Made by a program: the position numbers and the translations under genes. Below the pieces are notes generated by a model that searched no databases, was not told the origin of the DNA, and saw only the letters and a list, made by a program, of their open reading frames with translations. Positions 49,187 through 62,300 of a DNA stretch of 64,000 nucleotides are shown here, in pieces. Source of the stretch: Pelodera strongyloides (Eukaryota; Nematoda; Chromadorea; Rhabditida; Rhabditidae); the NCBI GenBank assembly GCA_036852015.1, contig JAANDG010000529.1, positions 1-64,000 of the forward strand, given 5' to 3'. Within the stretch, counting starts at the first letter, position 1; each line of letters begins with the position of its first letter.

Positions 49187-52100
49187 CTAACCGAAAAGGG
49201 ACAAAAATGCCCAACCCTGGAAAGTAAAGCATTTTGTGGGTATCAAACAGGAAACGACTAGAAACATAGCGAAGGAAAAATGATGAGATAAACAGACTAG
49301 AAAAGGCCCCACTAAGAATCACCACCACCAGCAACAAATGAGCACACGGGGAATAGAAACAGAAGACCAGATTTTACTGAATAGGAGAAGCTTTGGTTTC
49401 AGTTGGATAGGGAATTCGAATCTTAGTAATGGTGGTCGTTTCGTTCTCCCGCGTCGGAGAGGGTAATGGACCCACACAATGAGCGGCCGGGCGATGCGAC
49501 TGCGGCGACCGCGCGCGACAAAGCATAAGATCAAAGGGAGCCGCCGCCAGCAATGTGTGGCGCACTGGGCTCGTCACGCCGTTAGGAAACGCGGACCCGA
49601 CCACAAGGCGACCCCCGGGTGCATTTTCATCTTCTTTCCGATTCCTCTCAAGTGTGAGGAAAGATCATTGTCCACAAACGACAGCTGGACATCTGCCAAC
49701 TCCAAAGACAGTGCTTGAAACGAATATGAATGATTAACACTTCAATCATTCACATCCATACAAAGTAGACACCATAACGAGAAAGCCGTAAATTACGAAC
49801 GGTAAATAATATCATAAAAGTGAAAGAAAAATGAGGAAGAATTACAGTCATAAAATCGGAAGTTTATGAGTCATTAGTCATCACAATAAAAGACAACGAC
49901 ACGCTAATAGGATTAACTTGCTGTATACAGTTAAGAATGCAAGCCGAGAATCAACTACATTATTATGCCCAAATTTTGCAACATTTTCAAGCATATCCGC
50001 CCAACGACAGTAGCACCAAAATATACACAAAGGTTTGAAGAAGAAAACATAACGCATTCTCTACCAAAAAGAACTCAAATACAAAAAAAAATACTGAATC
50101 GATGGAGCAATTTTTGAAATGGAAAACAAAAAAAAATAGTTTTCTCAAAAATCGAGTTTATTTTTGGTTTCGAGAGCGCGGTAATTTCAAATAATTATCA
50201 AATACGGTAGCTCGCGATGTATATAAAATTGCAATGTTCAACTAATTATGCAGCAATACAGCAAAATATGGAATTATAACGTGATCTCTGTCAAAATACT
50301 AGAAGGAAAGCGGAAAGTGGCAAAGTTGGTCCATCAAAGCATCACTGAGCTGTGTGGCGGTGTCTTCAAGAGACCGCGTCGGGGCGGTGTCCTCATGTCG
50401 TATATGTGTGGAGTCTTTCATTGTGGGCGGCAAGATGAAAGACAAGAAATGACTTTGATTGCCTTTTGCGATAACATGATAACAGAAAAGGAGAGGAAAA
50501 AGGAGAAATATCACACGCACACCTGAAACTTCAGCCCTTGCTCTAAAGCTTAGCAAACAAGACTAGATTGTTTTAATTATGGTTGTATTTGGATATTGTA
50601 ATATTTTTGTAAATGACACTGAGGAAGTTATAATCTTGGTGCCCAGCTCATCTACGCCTTAGTCGCTTACGTTTGTATTCTTATTTATTTATTTATTTAT
50701 TATCTAGAACTGAAATAAATAAGTCTTTTAAATCTTTAAACAAAGTTCATGGGAAGGAAAACTTATGCTTACAACTTACAATTAGCCTTTGCCCCATCCA
50801 TGCATGTGGGTTTTCCAGCTAGGATAGTTAAAAAAACACGCAAGGAGTAACCCTAACACACAGGTAACCTGCATCCTGCCTGCAAATAGCAAGAAAATAT
50901 TGCACTGATGCTAACTGTACTACAAAATATATCACTGGTAAGGTAACTAGTCACTGGTAACTGGTATCACTGGTAATATTTCAAACAAATAACTTTCAAT
51001 AAATACATAACTTGAAAGAGTTACTGTCTCTCATCGCCGTGCAAACCTGCAAACACCCGTATAAATAGCGCGAATGTGGCGAGAGCGCGATTAGCCGAAA
51101 TCACTCGATGTACATAAACATGTAGATGAGATCAAAGGTACACCGCTCTTGGAAGTTCGTTTGAAGTCTCCGAAGGAACCAACTTTCCCACCATTCAACT
51201 CACATAACATTCATGTGAACAACGTTCGAATCGGTCATCTCAAAAGACAAGATCCATTACTTAATTCCTAATTGCAATACTAATTGAAGGTCTGACTAGG
51301 AATTCGATACAAATTTATTCATCATTGGTACCTAAACTACCAAAGGCCAACCACCAACGCGTAGTTGCCCCAGGTTATAACTATTACTAGGTACGGGTAT
51401 TTCACAGAAATTGGCCTCAAAATACAATAAGTTCTTATAAATAAGCTCAAACTTTCCAATCGCTGTCTTGTTCATGCGCCGCGGCGCCGACTCTACGCTT
51501 TCCCATACACTGAGGAAACTTGGCCGGGGGCGGCGCGTCCCCGGCCCCACGTCACGGAGCCGCGCACCTCCTGCGCGCCCATCGCCCGTGTCTGGCCCAT
51601 TGGTCTGGGAAAGTCTCCACCACCGAAAATCGTGGGGCGGCTGGTGCGCCAGGAGCGCGCCACAGGCGCGCGAGGACACGTACAATGGAAACTGCAAGAT
51701 ACTCACTGAAGGGGCATTTATTTACTACTACGCAGCGAAACCGCGCTTGTTTTTTTCAACACTTGTGCTCCGACAAACTGAGTGTTGTCTTATCCAAAAG
51801 TTGTTGTAATTTTATGTTGTTCCACTTCAATTTAAACTATTGCCTTATTTAGTACGTTTGTTGTCACTATTCTTGTTAATCATGTACTAACTAACGGTTA
51901 TAGTAAAAATATGTTTATCGGCAGTTTAGTTTGCATAAAGTATTAATATTTACCAGTAAAATTTTAACTCTCACTAACCTTATTTTGTACTTACAATTGG
52001 GTTGCCTATCCACTTTTTGTTGCGTATTCTTGGTTATTAACTTACCAAAATTCCCCCAGATGTATCACTAATATCATTATTATCGTTTTGTGCTGTGAGT

Positions 52101-53310
52101 GAAGTAAAGAGTCAAGTTATTCTGTATATTTGTTGTTTGTTGATTACTGTGTGGATTTACCGTTTTAGTGTATTATTTAATATGGAATGGAAAGGGGGCG
52201 GGACATTTCACGCCCATTTTCCCACGGTCCGCGCGCTCCCGGCGCACCTACGGCCCACTTTTTGAAGCGGGGCCGCGCGCTCCGGGCCCCGTTTTGGTGG
52301 CGCAGCCCTGCCTGGGCCCCGCACATTTCAGCGCGCCGCCCCGCGACTTTTTGCGCGCCGCCCCGCACCCAAAGTTTCACGTTGTACCGCGTGTGTTTTG
52401 GAAAATAATTCCATTCTAACCGTGAGTGGCCATACAAAAAAAAAACATAATTTTTTCCCCAAGTTCACTCTTTGTAAACCTCCAAAATAGCGCACACCTG
52501 GCACACGGAATTCGCGAAATAAACAAGGTCGGAGTGCCCAAGATTCCGGTTCACCACCCACCGACAATGTTTCTCATACCTTCGCCAAACTAATTCAAAG
52601 TTACCCAGTTATGTGGAACCAAATTCAGAACATACAAATTGATTTATCCAACAACTGCACATTCGAATTCTGCTTGAACACCTGTGACCTGTCTATGGGA
52701 TATTCACTGATGTATACCACATCTATTTCTGTTCTTCTGTTATACTTTACTTCTCTCGTAGCGATGCGATCTTTCAACATGTCTCATAAATTTAAAACAT
52801 TTAATCCAACATACCACTTTCATTCACAAATTGGTGAAGTACAACAAAATGAATTTTTTTTTTGAAAAAACCAGATGGAATACCTGTATTAGTCGCAAAG
52901 TGAACAAAGTACCTACTTACGCATTATACATGAGGATTTGAAACGATAACTATAATGAGCGCAAATGAAATGTGAAAGTAATGTAAGTGAGAAAAGTAAT
53001 CAAGATCTAAAATAAGCAATTCACACGGAAGTACAATAGAGCAAAGGTAAAAGTAAACAAATGGGCTGCACCACTGTTTCTCGCTACAATACAACTTCGA
53101 TAATCAGCCGTAAATTTTCCACAAATAGTGCAAGCACATTTAGAAAAAGTATCGTAATCACAGATAATTCTTTTCATAAAAGAAATGTTCATTAGCTTAT
53201 AATTCTTAGCAAACAACCGGATCAGAATATAAACGAGATCAATTATGGTACAAACTATAAAACCGTAAACTATAAAATCAAATTAATGTTTTGTGAATAA
53301 AGATCTAAAT
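49187..53310. other. Region upstream of Axin; possible 5' exons and GC-rich islands
   Basis: It should contain the 5' end of the Axin gene. Two candidates were seen on the minus strand. One is an open frame at about 49379-49660 (TSPVRHTLLAAAPF, then PTRENETTTITKIRIPYP) that ends ...CAG followed by TAA, with a donor in the wrong phase. The other is a short ATG exon at 50346-50421 (MKDSTHIRHEDTAPTRS). Neither joins in phase to 49186. Two GC-rich islands (about 51470-51690 and 52190-52390) have conflicting open frames on both strands and look non-coding. The remainder is AT-rich with no gene seen. Confidence 0.45.
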
Positions 53311-56300
53311 TCAAGAGGCCAGCCCTTCAATCCACTGGCACAATTCTGAAGTTTGGGAAAGTCCTCTCAGCTCTCCAACGGTTGCTGCCACCTAAAAAAA
53401 CAGTGAGAGTAAAATCCATTATAAGTGAGCTCGTCACCCACGAATCAGCATCGTGCATGTGAAAAGTACTTAGCTGGAAATGATTATCGAAGATAAACTG
53501 ATCGACATTTGAAGTGCCTTCGAATATGGCCTGGGAATACTACAATTATCATAAATTGATGAAAATCGCACCTTTGCATTCTTCAACAGATCCTCCCTTT
53601 TCAATGTGTTACCGTACGATCCACTGCACGAACAATACTCGGATAGCGTGTCACGCCGAACCTGAATAGAATTGCCATAACAATTCAAACAACTTGATTC
53701 ACTGAGTGTTTCATAGGGACTGATCCTTGATATGAGTACTGAGTACTGCAGAGATCCAAAATCCAAAAGAACAGTAACACAACTGCGTTTCTAGCTAGCT
53801 GCACATAACAAACATACTTGCATAAGATCTTAGAAAACAGTTAACTACATACTTCACATACAACACACAAAAAAGGGAAATTCTGAACTGACCATTTTGC
53901 ACTTCTCGCAAACGTGATCTTGTAGCAGATAGGCAGAAAGTAGAGCATTCAGGCGCTCACACAACATTCCGTCGAGTTGCACACGGTCGAAAGGCTAAAC
54001 AACATACAAATACATCTGGGCACATTAAAATAAACAATTATCTGACCTACAAGAGAATAAGCAAATAGCGAAATCATCTTAGCTAACGTTTCATATAATA
54101 TACACAAAAGCCCGCCCACCTTCTGACATCCGGGACACACCCACGCACTCTCATCGCACAAATCCACATCATTACTCAGAGAACAGGACTCGCAGAAGAT
54201 CGCTGGGATGAATCTAAAAACGAGTGACTTACTCACTTAGCCTCATTAACATGAATGTCTCATGATTTTAGATGATTACATACTTGGGTACTGTACTCCG
54301 ATTAGTGTACTGTAACTGTACTCACAGACTGGTTGCTTCCAACTTGGGTGGTCGATTGTCGAGCATTCGATTCAATTGCTCGGAAAGCGATTCCACCGCG
54401 TCCTCGCACTCTTCATCCAGTGACAGCACTTGACACACGGCCGACACTGAAACAAGAACAATAATAAGACATATGATTGTCATTGCTATTAATATTATTA
54501 TTAGAACATGGGGGTGAAAATGACGCAAATGAGAATGTTTCATGCTCAAAATATTACACCCGGTTTTCCGAACAAAGTGTTTCTTGACACCTTGACAGTG
54601 CAATATTGTACACCTCAATAAACCATAACACTTACCAAAGGATGCAGCCGCCTTCGAATGTTCCTCCACCTTGCCTTGAGTCAATGCACTGACAACTCGG
54701 AAGATACGGCTAGCCATCTGCAAAAATACAAAATAACACATAACTACTCGAATTTTACCTACACCTTGTTTCTCCAACTATCTCAAATAGTACACAAACA
54801 ACAATGAATTTGAGAAAGACAAAAATGATGCATAGTAGTTTTATGCCCACTCCCAGCAACTATACAAAACTGACCGCATTCAACAAGATATACGACCGGG
54901 CCGCAGTACTTTCTTCCGTTGTTGTCGCTTCCTGTAAATGTACGCGTATAAGTTCACGCGGAAGCAAACTGATGAATACAGAACACCACAAATCACTTGA
55001 TACTTGTGAAAATGCTCAACAGGTAAGCGATTAGCCGGGACTTGACTAATAATAAAGTTACAGTAATCCCCAGCAGATCAATAAAGATGAGACCAACCAT
55101 GGTCTCAAATTCGTTCCTCCACAGTAGGCAGTATCCGATTGCAATTCGGTGGAATTCCTTCTGAATCATTTCTTCTTGCGGAAGTGCATCACATAAACGC
55201 CAACGACTCTGAAATGAATACTCTGACATACTTGGGTAAATGCACAGGTTACGAACGATGCTGTCGCCGTACAGAAATCTCACAGTTGCCATTACTCTTT
55301 TATTTGAAAGTGGACTGAAAGTCCACTGTGCTTGTGATTTCAAAATGATGAAAATCACTCACTCACTCACAGAGCAGAATATTGATCTATGACATGCAAA
55401 ATAAACCATACCACATGATTAGGAGCACTTGCCGCCGGTCGTTCCACAACCTCTTCACACTCTCCGTCTCCAACTTCCTTGGATGGCTCTTCGACCAAGA
55501 TTCCTGCAAATAAACCTTGTAGTAATGTATTCATGCTAGATCAATCGAGGGATTGCCAGGAAACCCCCGCCCACTTAATATCATAAAATATATTTAAAGT
55601 TTTACAAAATCTTACTGTACTAGAAAAACTCACCACTATAGTTGAACTGATCCTTCCAAAGCAGCGTACTGTAAGTATTCACCACACTGATGTGCACTGA
55701 CGAAAATAGTGGGTGTTTGGAGAGGGTGGAGAGAAGAGATGTTGTGAATACTGACGCCTGAGAAACTGTCTTCTTGCCTAGAAACAAAAAGATGAATCTA
55801 ACAAAAAAGACAACACCACAAACTACACAAACTCCATCTCTTCAAATTATAGTATAGACTACGATCAGCTCACCTGTATTCAACAGTATTTTGGTCGGAC
55901 TGGCATGGATCACATTGGCTCCCAATCGATCAATTTCAGTGGACAAAAGAAGGCACAACTTTCTCTCCAAAACGGAAACACTCCGTGCAATTGCTGGGTC
56001 ATACAGGAGTGCAGCAGGCGAGTGCAGCCACCTGAACGATAAAAGATGAACGTTTTGTTTAATAAATACTTGTTAGCTGTTTAATCCTAAGGAACGTAAG
56101 AATACAGATCCAGGTAAAGAGACCTATAAAAGATAATGTTGCATCTACCCTACATAATAATGCATGTAATGAGGAGGTATGGCAGTCTTCACTTCTTAAT
56201 TAGGCCGTAGGCCCTCTACTGGACAAAAGAGAACATGGTTGCACTACACTAGTGTTTTAATTCTCTCTTTAGTAAATGGAAAGTTTGTTATAAATGTCGA

Positions 56301-59300
56301 ATGAACTAACCTATGCAATCCGGCCACCATATGATCAGCCCATACATTGCCGTGGTGTGCAATCTCCTGAATGCATCCTTGCAACATGCATCTAAAACAT
56401 TCAGCACAAAATAGGTGAAGAAAATCAAACTTCCACTTAGTCTCTATAACAAATGGAGAGGAAAAAATCCCGCCATGTGTGAATGTGATTAATCGACATC
56501 GATTACGAAAACATTCCCCTTTTCTCGAGAAATTCAGTAATCAAAACTAACTTGAGAATCCGGACGGCTCCATCCACAGCTGCACCCTCGTCATAAGCCG
56601 ATATCGTGTTCTTCAAGCCGTGAATCGAATTGCTGGGCAGTGGTGCCACAGATTCCAGTGCCACGGTGTCATCTAAACACAAAACAAGTCAAACCACCAT
56701 AACGGTTACAAAAGTAGCATTTTCCCACTAAAATCGTTGTATTAATTATTTTACGTGCATACCGCATTATGCTCGTCAAAAATCACTCACAGCAAGATAC
56801 ATTTTCAAAGGAATTAGTGCATAAACATTGCCGGAACGTGGAACATGAAGACTGATGATCTTTCGCTACCAGGAAGTGTTAGAATAGTGAATATCAATTA
56901 ACAACATATGTTTGATCAACCCACCAGCGCCCTCGGCCTCCAGCAATCTGGAACGATGTACGATTGCAGAAACAGCAATCGCTCCCAATTCCAGCTCCAC
57001 ACATACCGTACCACCTGGAGAAATTAATGTTTAAAATTAATTTCAAATCAAAGTTCACTCGGTACACAACTATAACATTCAAATTACAAAGACAGAAGAA
57101 CGAAGAAAAGTGAGAATATTTCAGCCCACGATTTTTGTCATTTAGACAACATTAGTAAAAATTACAGTGACAATTTTGAACAACATCAAGAAAACAAAAC
57201 TAACAAAAAGAGGGTTTGTTGATGAGAACATCCTGGTCCTCCGTCAGTGGTTTCCAGTCAACAGAGAGACGGATATCGTCCAATTCCTTTCCACCCAAAT
57301 CTGGCCTAGAATTGACAGACGAAGTTAACATTTATTAGCATAAGCACACACCCATATGGGTGGAAATCAATAGAAGTACCAATAAACTGTAAATGACAAT
57401 GAGAAGTAAAGTACAAATTATTAAAATAACTTCCGGCACAGATGAAAAATGCAGTGTTTCAACACTGTTACTTGTAAGATTGGCTCATTGGTTTATGTTT
57501 CTACGTCAATTGACAGATTAATTTACACGACGTCTCACAAGTGAAAATTGAGCGTCTTGGTGAGCAATACGACACAAACAAAAATGAGACCATAGACCTA
57601 GGCACAATGAACCGTATCGTACAGGCATCCAAACAAATGCGCATATTCATTATTCTAACACGTAGACTAACTGTACCTGCTCGAAGGTGATGCCCACAAT
57701 GCGTATCCAGCTTCTCGGAGACTTCTCGCAAAGAAGAGATCGAGTCCGAATTGGACAGGATCCACAGGAATATTGCCAAGGGGGATGTGGAGATATCGGG
57801 ACCATTGGACGTATTCCTGAAAGCAGTTATCTTCTGGCTCTGTTTATCGTGTCTTTACTCTTTACCAAATCGTAGTTTACGTAATTCTATAAAAGAAGAC
57901 TGGTATGAGCAGAATTAAGAATAAATAAGGATTATCTACACGATATAAAGGAAGGGTTTAAAGCTTACGTATAGCGTCGAATACGAGTTGAAGAAGTGTT
58001 GAATACTCCTCCTCGCCACAACTTTCTGCCATTCCAGTGTAGAGAACAGGGTCGACGGTTCACGGACAAGAAGCTGGATGAGAAAAAATAATAATAATGA
58101 GGTTTGCAAGTATGCTGAAAATTTACCGTATCTTGGAACAACACGAAAATATTTTTTTTTTAATTTTCATGTTATATATGCAGGTTTCGAAATACGGTAG
58201 TATTGACAGAATCACACCGAATTTTTGGGATAATTGCAAACTCCATAAGAAATACAGGCAGTTCCAATCAAGACACTAAATGACATGCTACTTACAACTA
58301 GTTTCCGAAACACAACGTTTACACCGCTAAGATTCTCGGGAAATACAAACCTTGACATGGGGGAATAGTCCCATTGCTGGGACTCTGGCCACCAATGTAT
58401 TGCGTGACTCGTCCGCCAACAGGACCAACATGGTGGGACGAGTAGTGGCACGACGGATTGCTCCCACCACCTGCAAAACAAAGGCTACGATACTTCAAAG
58501 AAGTTTAAACTATATATTTGGATTCAAAAATGTTAAAATGTTTATGTTGAATAACTGCAACTTGCAACACACGAGCAGGTTTACATCACTGTGCGACAAG
58601 GGGACGATTTGACAGAACGGATAATTAGCACGCAAGCCAAGAGACTAGACATTAGTGTTTAGACTCATACACAAACACGAACCTTTCCAATCTCCTTATA
58701 TGCATCGGCCTTCTCAAAATACAAGAACTTGTGCACGTGGAATTTCATTTTCTCGCGAACTCCGGCCAACATCTGACTATTTCCCGGTTGCTCCAGACTA
58801 GAATCGTTACAAAAGTTACTCATAAACCATACGGCAAATCGAAATAAAATAGTTCGACCCTATAAACTTGGAACATCAATACAAAACCAAAATCTTGCCA
58901 GAATGAACGAACTGACTTCTCTTTATAAAGCGCGTCATAGGTCTTCTCCATGCTCGGAATCTGTGCCACTCCGGTATGAAGGACAAACACATGGGCTTCC
59001 GAAGTGGATGGATCGAAGATCGCCCAGAAAGATCGGTCATCCTAAAGGGGAAGATCGATTAGTGGAAGGACAACATAGTCACAACCAATTGGAGAACTCG
59101 ATACCCAATTTAATTAAAGCGAAATACCGGCCGGTTTTTGAAACACATTGCGTAGCCTACACGTACACCCGCTTTCTTACGCAGTATACGCAAATGAGCA
59201 AAAATTAGAATAAAAACTTGACCCCAATTAGACCCCACGTTGCATAAATGCATAGGAATGCGAGTACTTGAGACACGTTTCAAAAACCGGCCGGTATTTC

Positions 59301-62300
59301 GCTTTAATGTTCTGCCATAAAAGAGAATGAGGTCCACTGAGATGTGACTCACCTGGGAATACTTGTAAACGAATATCGATCGAATTGATCCATCAGGGAG
59401 ATAGTCAGTGGGTGCGGAGGAAGGGACCATCTTGAGACTGGACAGAGGCCACATCGAATGTTCACTAGGACCCACCACCCGACACACACAACCCAGAGTG
59501 GCGAGCAGATTAAACGAGAGGGGAGTCTGGAAGAATAATAATTCATGGAACAATAGTGATCTGCAAACTAAAACAGCTCTCCTTCTAAATTAAAGATAAT
59601 CACTACCTGAGACTCATAAATTCCCTCCATCTCCGCAGTGCACAATTGTGAATTCACAGACGACATCAGCGTCTCGAATCTAAGAGACATTCATTCTCAT
59701 AAATATGCAATGTTTCAGTGACTGTATGACGTATGAACATGTCAAATAAGGAATTTTACCCGAACAAGGAGATGAATAATCAAAATTGAGCAAGAACTTG
59801 ACAAAACTACACAGCAAACTGTCGTAAAACAAAGAGGAGATAAATCGCAAGTAGAAGTGAAAATAAAAAAATATGACAAGCCATACAATGGACGTCTGAA
59901 CTCACTTCTCCTCATTAATATTGTGCTCATATAGATAAAGTGACTGTTTCCTGTGAGGGAGAATCCTCCTCACGGTCTCCCCCTTCTCCCTCGGTTGTTC
60001 TTGATTGACTAGCAGACAACGCTCCACACGAACACCGTACTGTAACATACAGAACTAGTGAGTTCAAATGAGAAAGAAGGCCTAGAGCCAGGACAACGGG
60101 TAATACTCTATACTCCCTTCAATACTCCCATTCCAGATTCAACAGACAGTTCACCATTCACCAACCTTATTCATCTGTCCATCGACTGTCGCCCAGAGGT
60201 TGAAAACGCCCGGCTCTCGGGTCTCTTCCACTGACAGCACCTAACAATGAGCAAACATTACAACTGATCAACCACACACTCCAATTTGCTGACAATTCAA
60301 CAGATCACATATTTAGTTACAATGACACACCCGTATGGTCGAGAACATACTATCTTACCTTATGACGTGTTAGAAGATAAGAAAAGACAGATCATAAAGT
60401 AAATGTTGGAGTCAATAAAACGATACAAACATGAAGTGGAGTATAATTCGTAAAAAAGAAAAACCCATAAGAACATGCGTCCAACCAACCTGCCATGTCC
60501 TCGCCCTGGTCCGATCCCGAGTCACTTGCACCATTCGCTCAACGGCTGTAGAATTTTGTTCCCTTCTCCTCTCGCGACGTCCTGGAAGAAGTACAAGTTA
60601 GGAGCCGCAAGTATTCCTCTGGGCTTGAGAAACCCCATTGGGATCAGCATCCAACCTCCAAATGGGCCTAGCAAACAAAGAAACCCAGAAACCCTACCTT
60701 TTCTCCACTTTGCCTTCAGAAATCGGATCCATTCGTCGAGTCCATGTTCCGCCTGGGTTTTCTTTTCCAAAGGCGCTTCAGTCGAGGAACAGTGTGAATT
60801 GTCTGCAAGTAACACTGTAACACACATTCATTATAACCTACTATTTGTGGATATAATTGGAGAGAATCACATTGCCTGATCACTGTTGACAAGCACAAAT
60901 TTCCTCTACCCAATTCTCCACCAGATACAGTATAAAGCGTCGAAAGGAACTTAGAACTAATGAAATATGATATGGAACTTTAAAATATTTCACTAAAAGA
61001 TCCAAACCTATTCCCTTTGTCCTTTTTGGATCTTGATTCTCCTTGTCAATTTCCACGACTTCTTCTCCAGTGGAGGCTGTTCGATTACGCTTCCCATTAG
61101 AAAAGCCAGAACTTGACTGCGACTGGGACGAGCCTGCAAAGGGAAACAGTTTATTTCTGTTTATAAAAATGAAAAAGTCGTGTTGTGGTGGCGGGGCGGG
61201 GCACAATCATTGACGACTGATATGATATCTAACTGTTTATAAAAGTCAACATCATACTCGCTCTATCCAGGCTATAATTTCCATGCGTAATCTCGGAGAT
61301 GGTCGCTTAGTTGAGAGTCGAACCGTAAATTACCACTGATACGTTTCACCCAAATCTATATATTTGCATTTGCCTCCGGAGATGGTCAAAGCCAGTCCGG
61401 AGATGGTCAAAGCCAATCCGGAGATGGTTGATGCGTAATTTTACGCATAGATTTATAGCCTGGCTCTATCGTTATCGATCTCTACTTGTCACCTGCTAAA
61501 ATCTTGCTTGTATATATAATTGATGATAACTACTAGACTTATAAAATAAACCCTACTAGCTGCTTCCTTGGTCACTCGTTGGAACATATCCGTGATTTTG
61601 GGTTGTAAATGTGCGTCCATTTTGTTTCGTATCTTGTTGTCCAGCCAGTCAGGATGAGAGATACGCGGCACAGGATTGGCGACGCCCTAATATTAATTAC
61701 TAAATACCAGTCACTTGTTCGCACAACAATGCCGAATAAGAAGCTTTTTGAACTACTAGAAACACGCATATGCTGATGTCATAGGATAGGGTCAAAGCTT
61801 TTTATAACAATCCGAAAAAAAACTATCCTACGTCAGCTGCCAGCTCAGAGAACAAGTGAGCATGATAACAATCAAACTTATTACCTGCAGGGCAGCTGGT
61901 ATAGTAATAATCTTCTGAATGCAACTGCCCATTCGTTCAATGTAATATTCCCAGTCAAGAATCTGCAAATCGATAAATGCATATACGACTTACGACATTT
62001 AAGAGATATGGAGATCATACGCACTGCTGAATATATCATTACAGTTTCTAACTTCGCTCCGTCTATTCAGCAATAAGATGCTACACGTACACAAGATGCT
62101 TGACAGCTTGACTAAAAAAAGATTCCTGAAAACTCACGTCTCTGACATTTGTTTCTGCAGTGATATCGTGGTTTTTCGTCCACTTTCGCATGTAATAGGA
62201 CTTGACTGACGGTTCTGCCTAGAAAGAAGGAACCATTAGAGTCACCGTTATACCGCAATGCATAGAGTTGTATCATTCGTGTGTAAGAAAGAAAAACATA

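Noticed and set aside
51332..51706. 124-codon minus-strand open frame
   Set aside because: It lies in a GC-rich island with equally long frames on the other strand, and has no recognisable protein sequence or matching exons.
60582..60697. Open frame that reads through from a POLE exon ([15 protein letters not shown])
   Set aside because: It is a short intron that happens to lack a stop. Its length is not a multiple of three, and splicing it out restores the conserved Arg-rich sequence [10 protein letters not shown].
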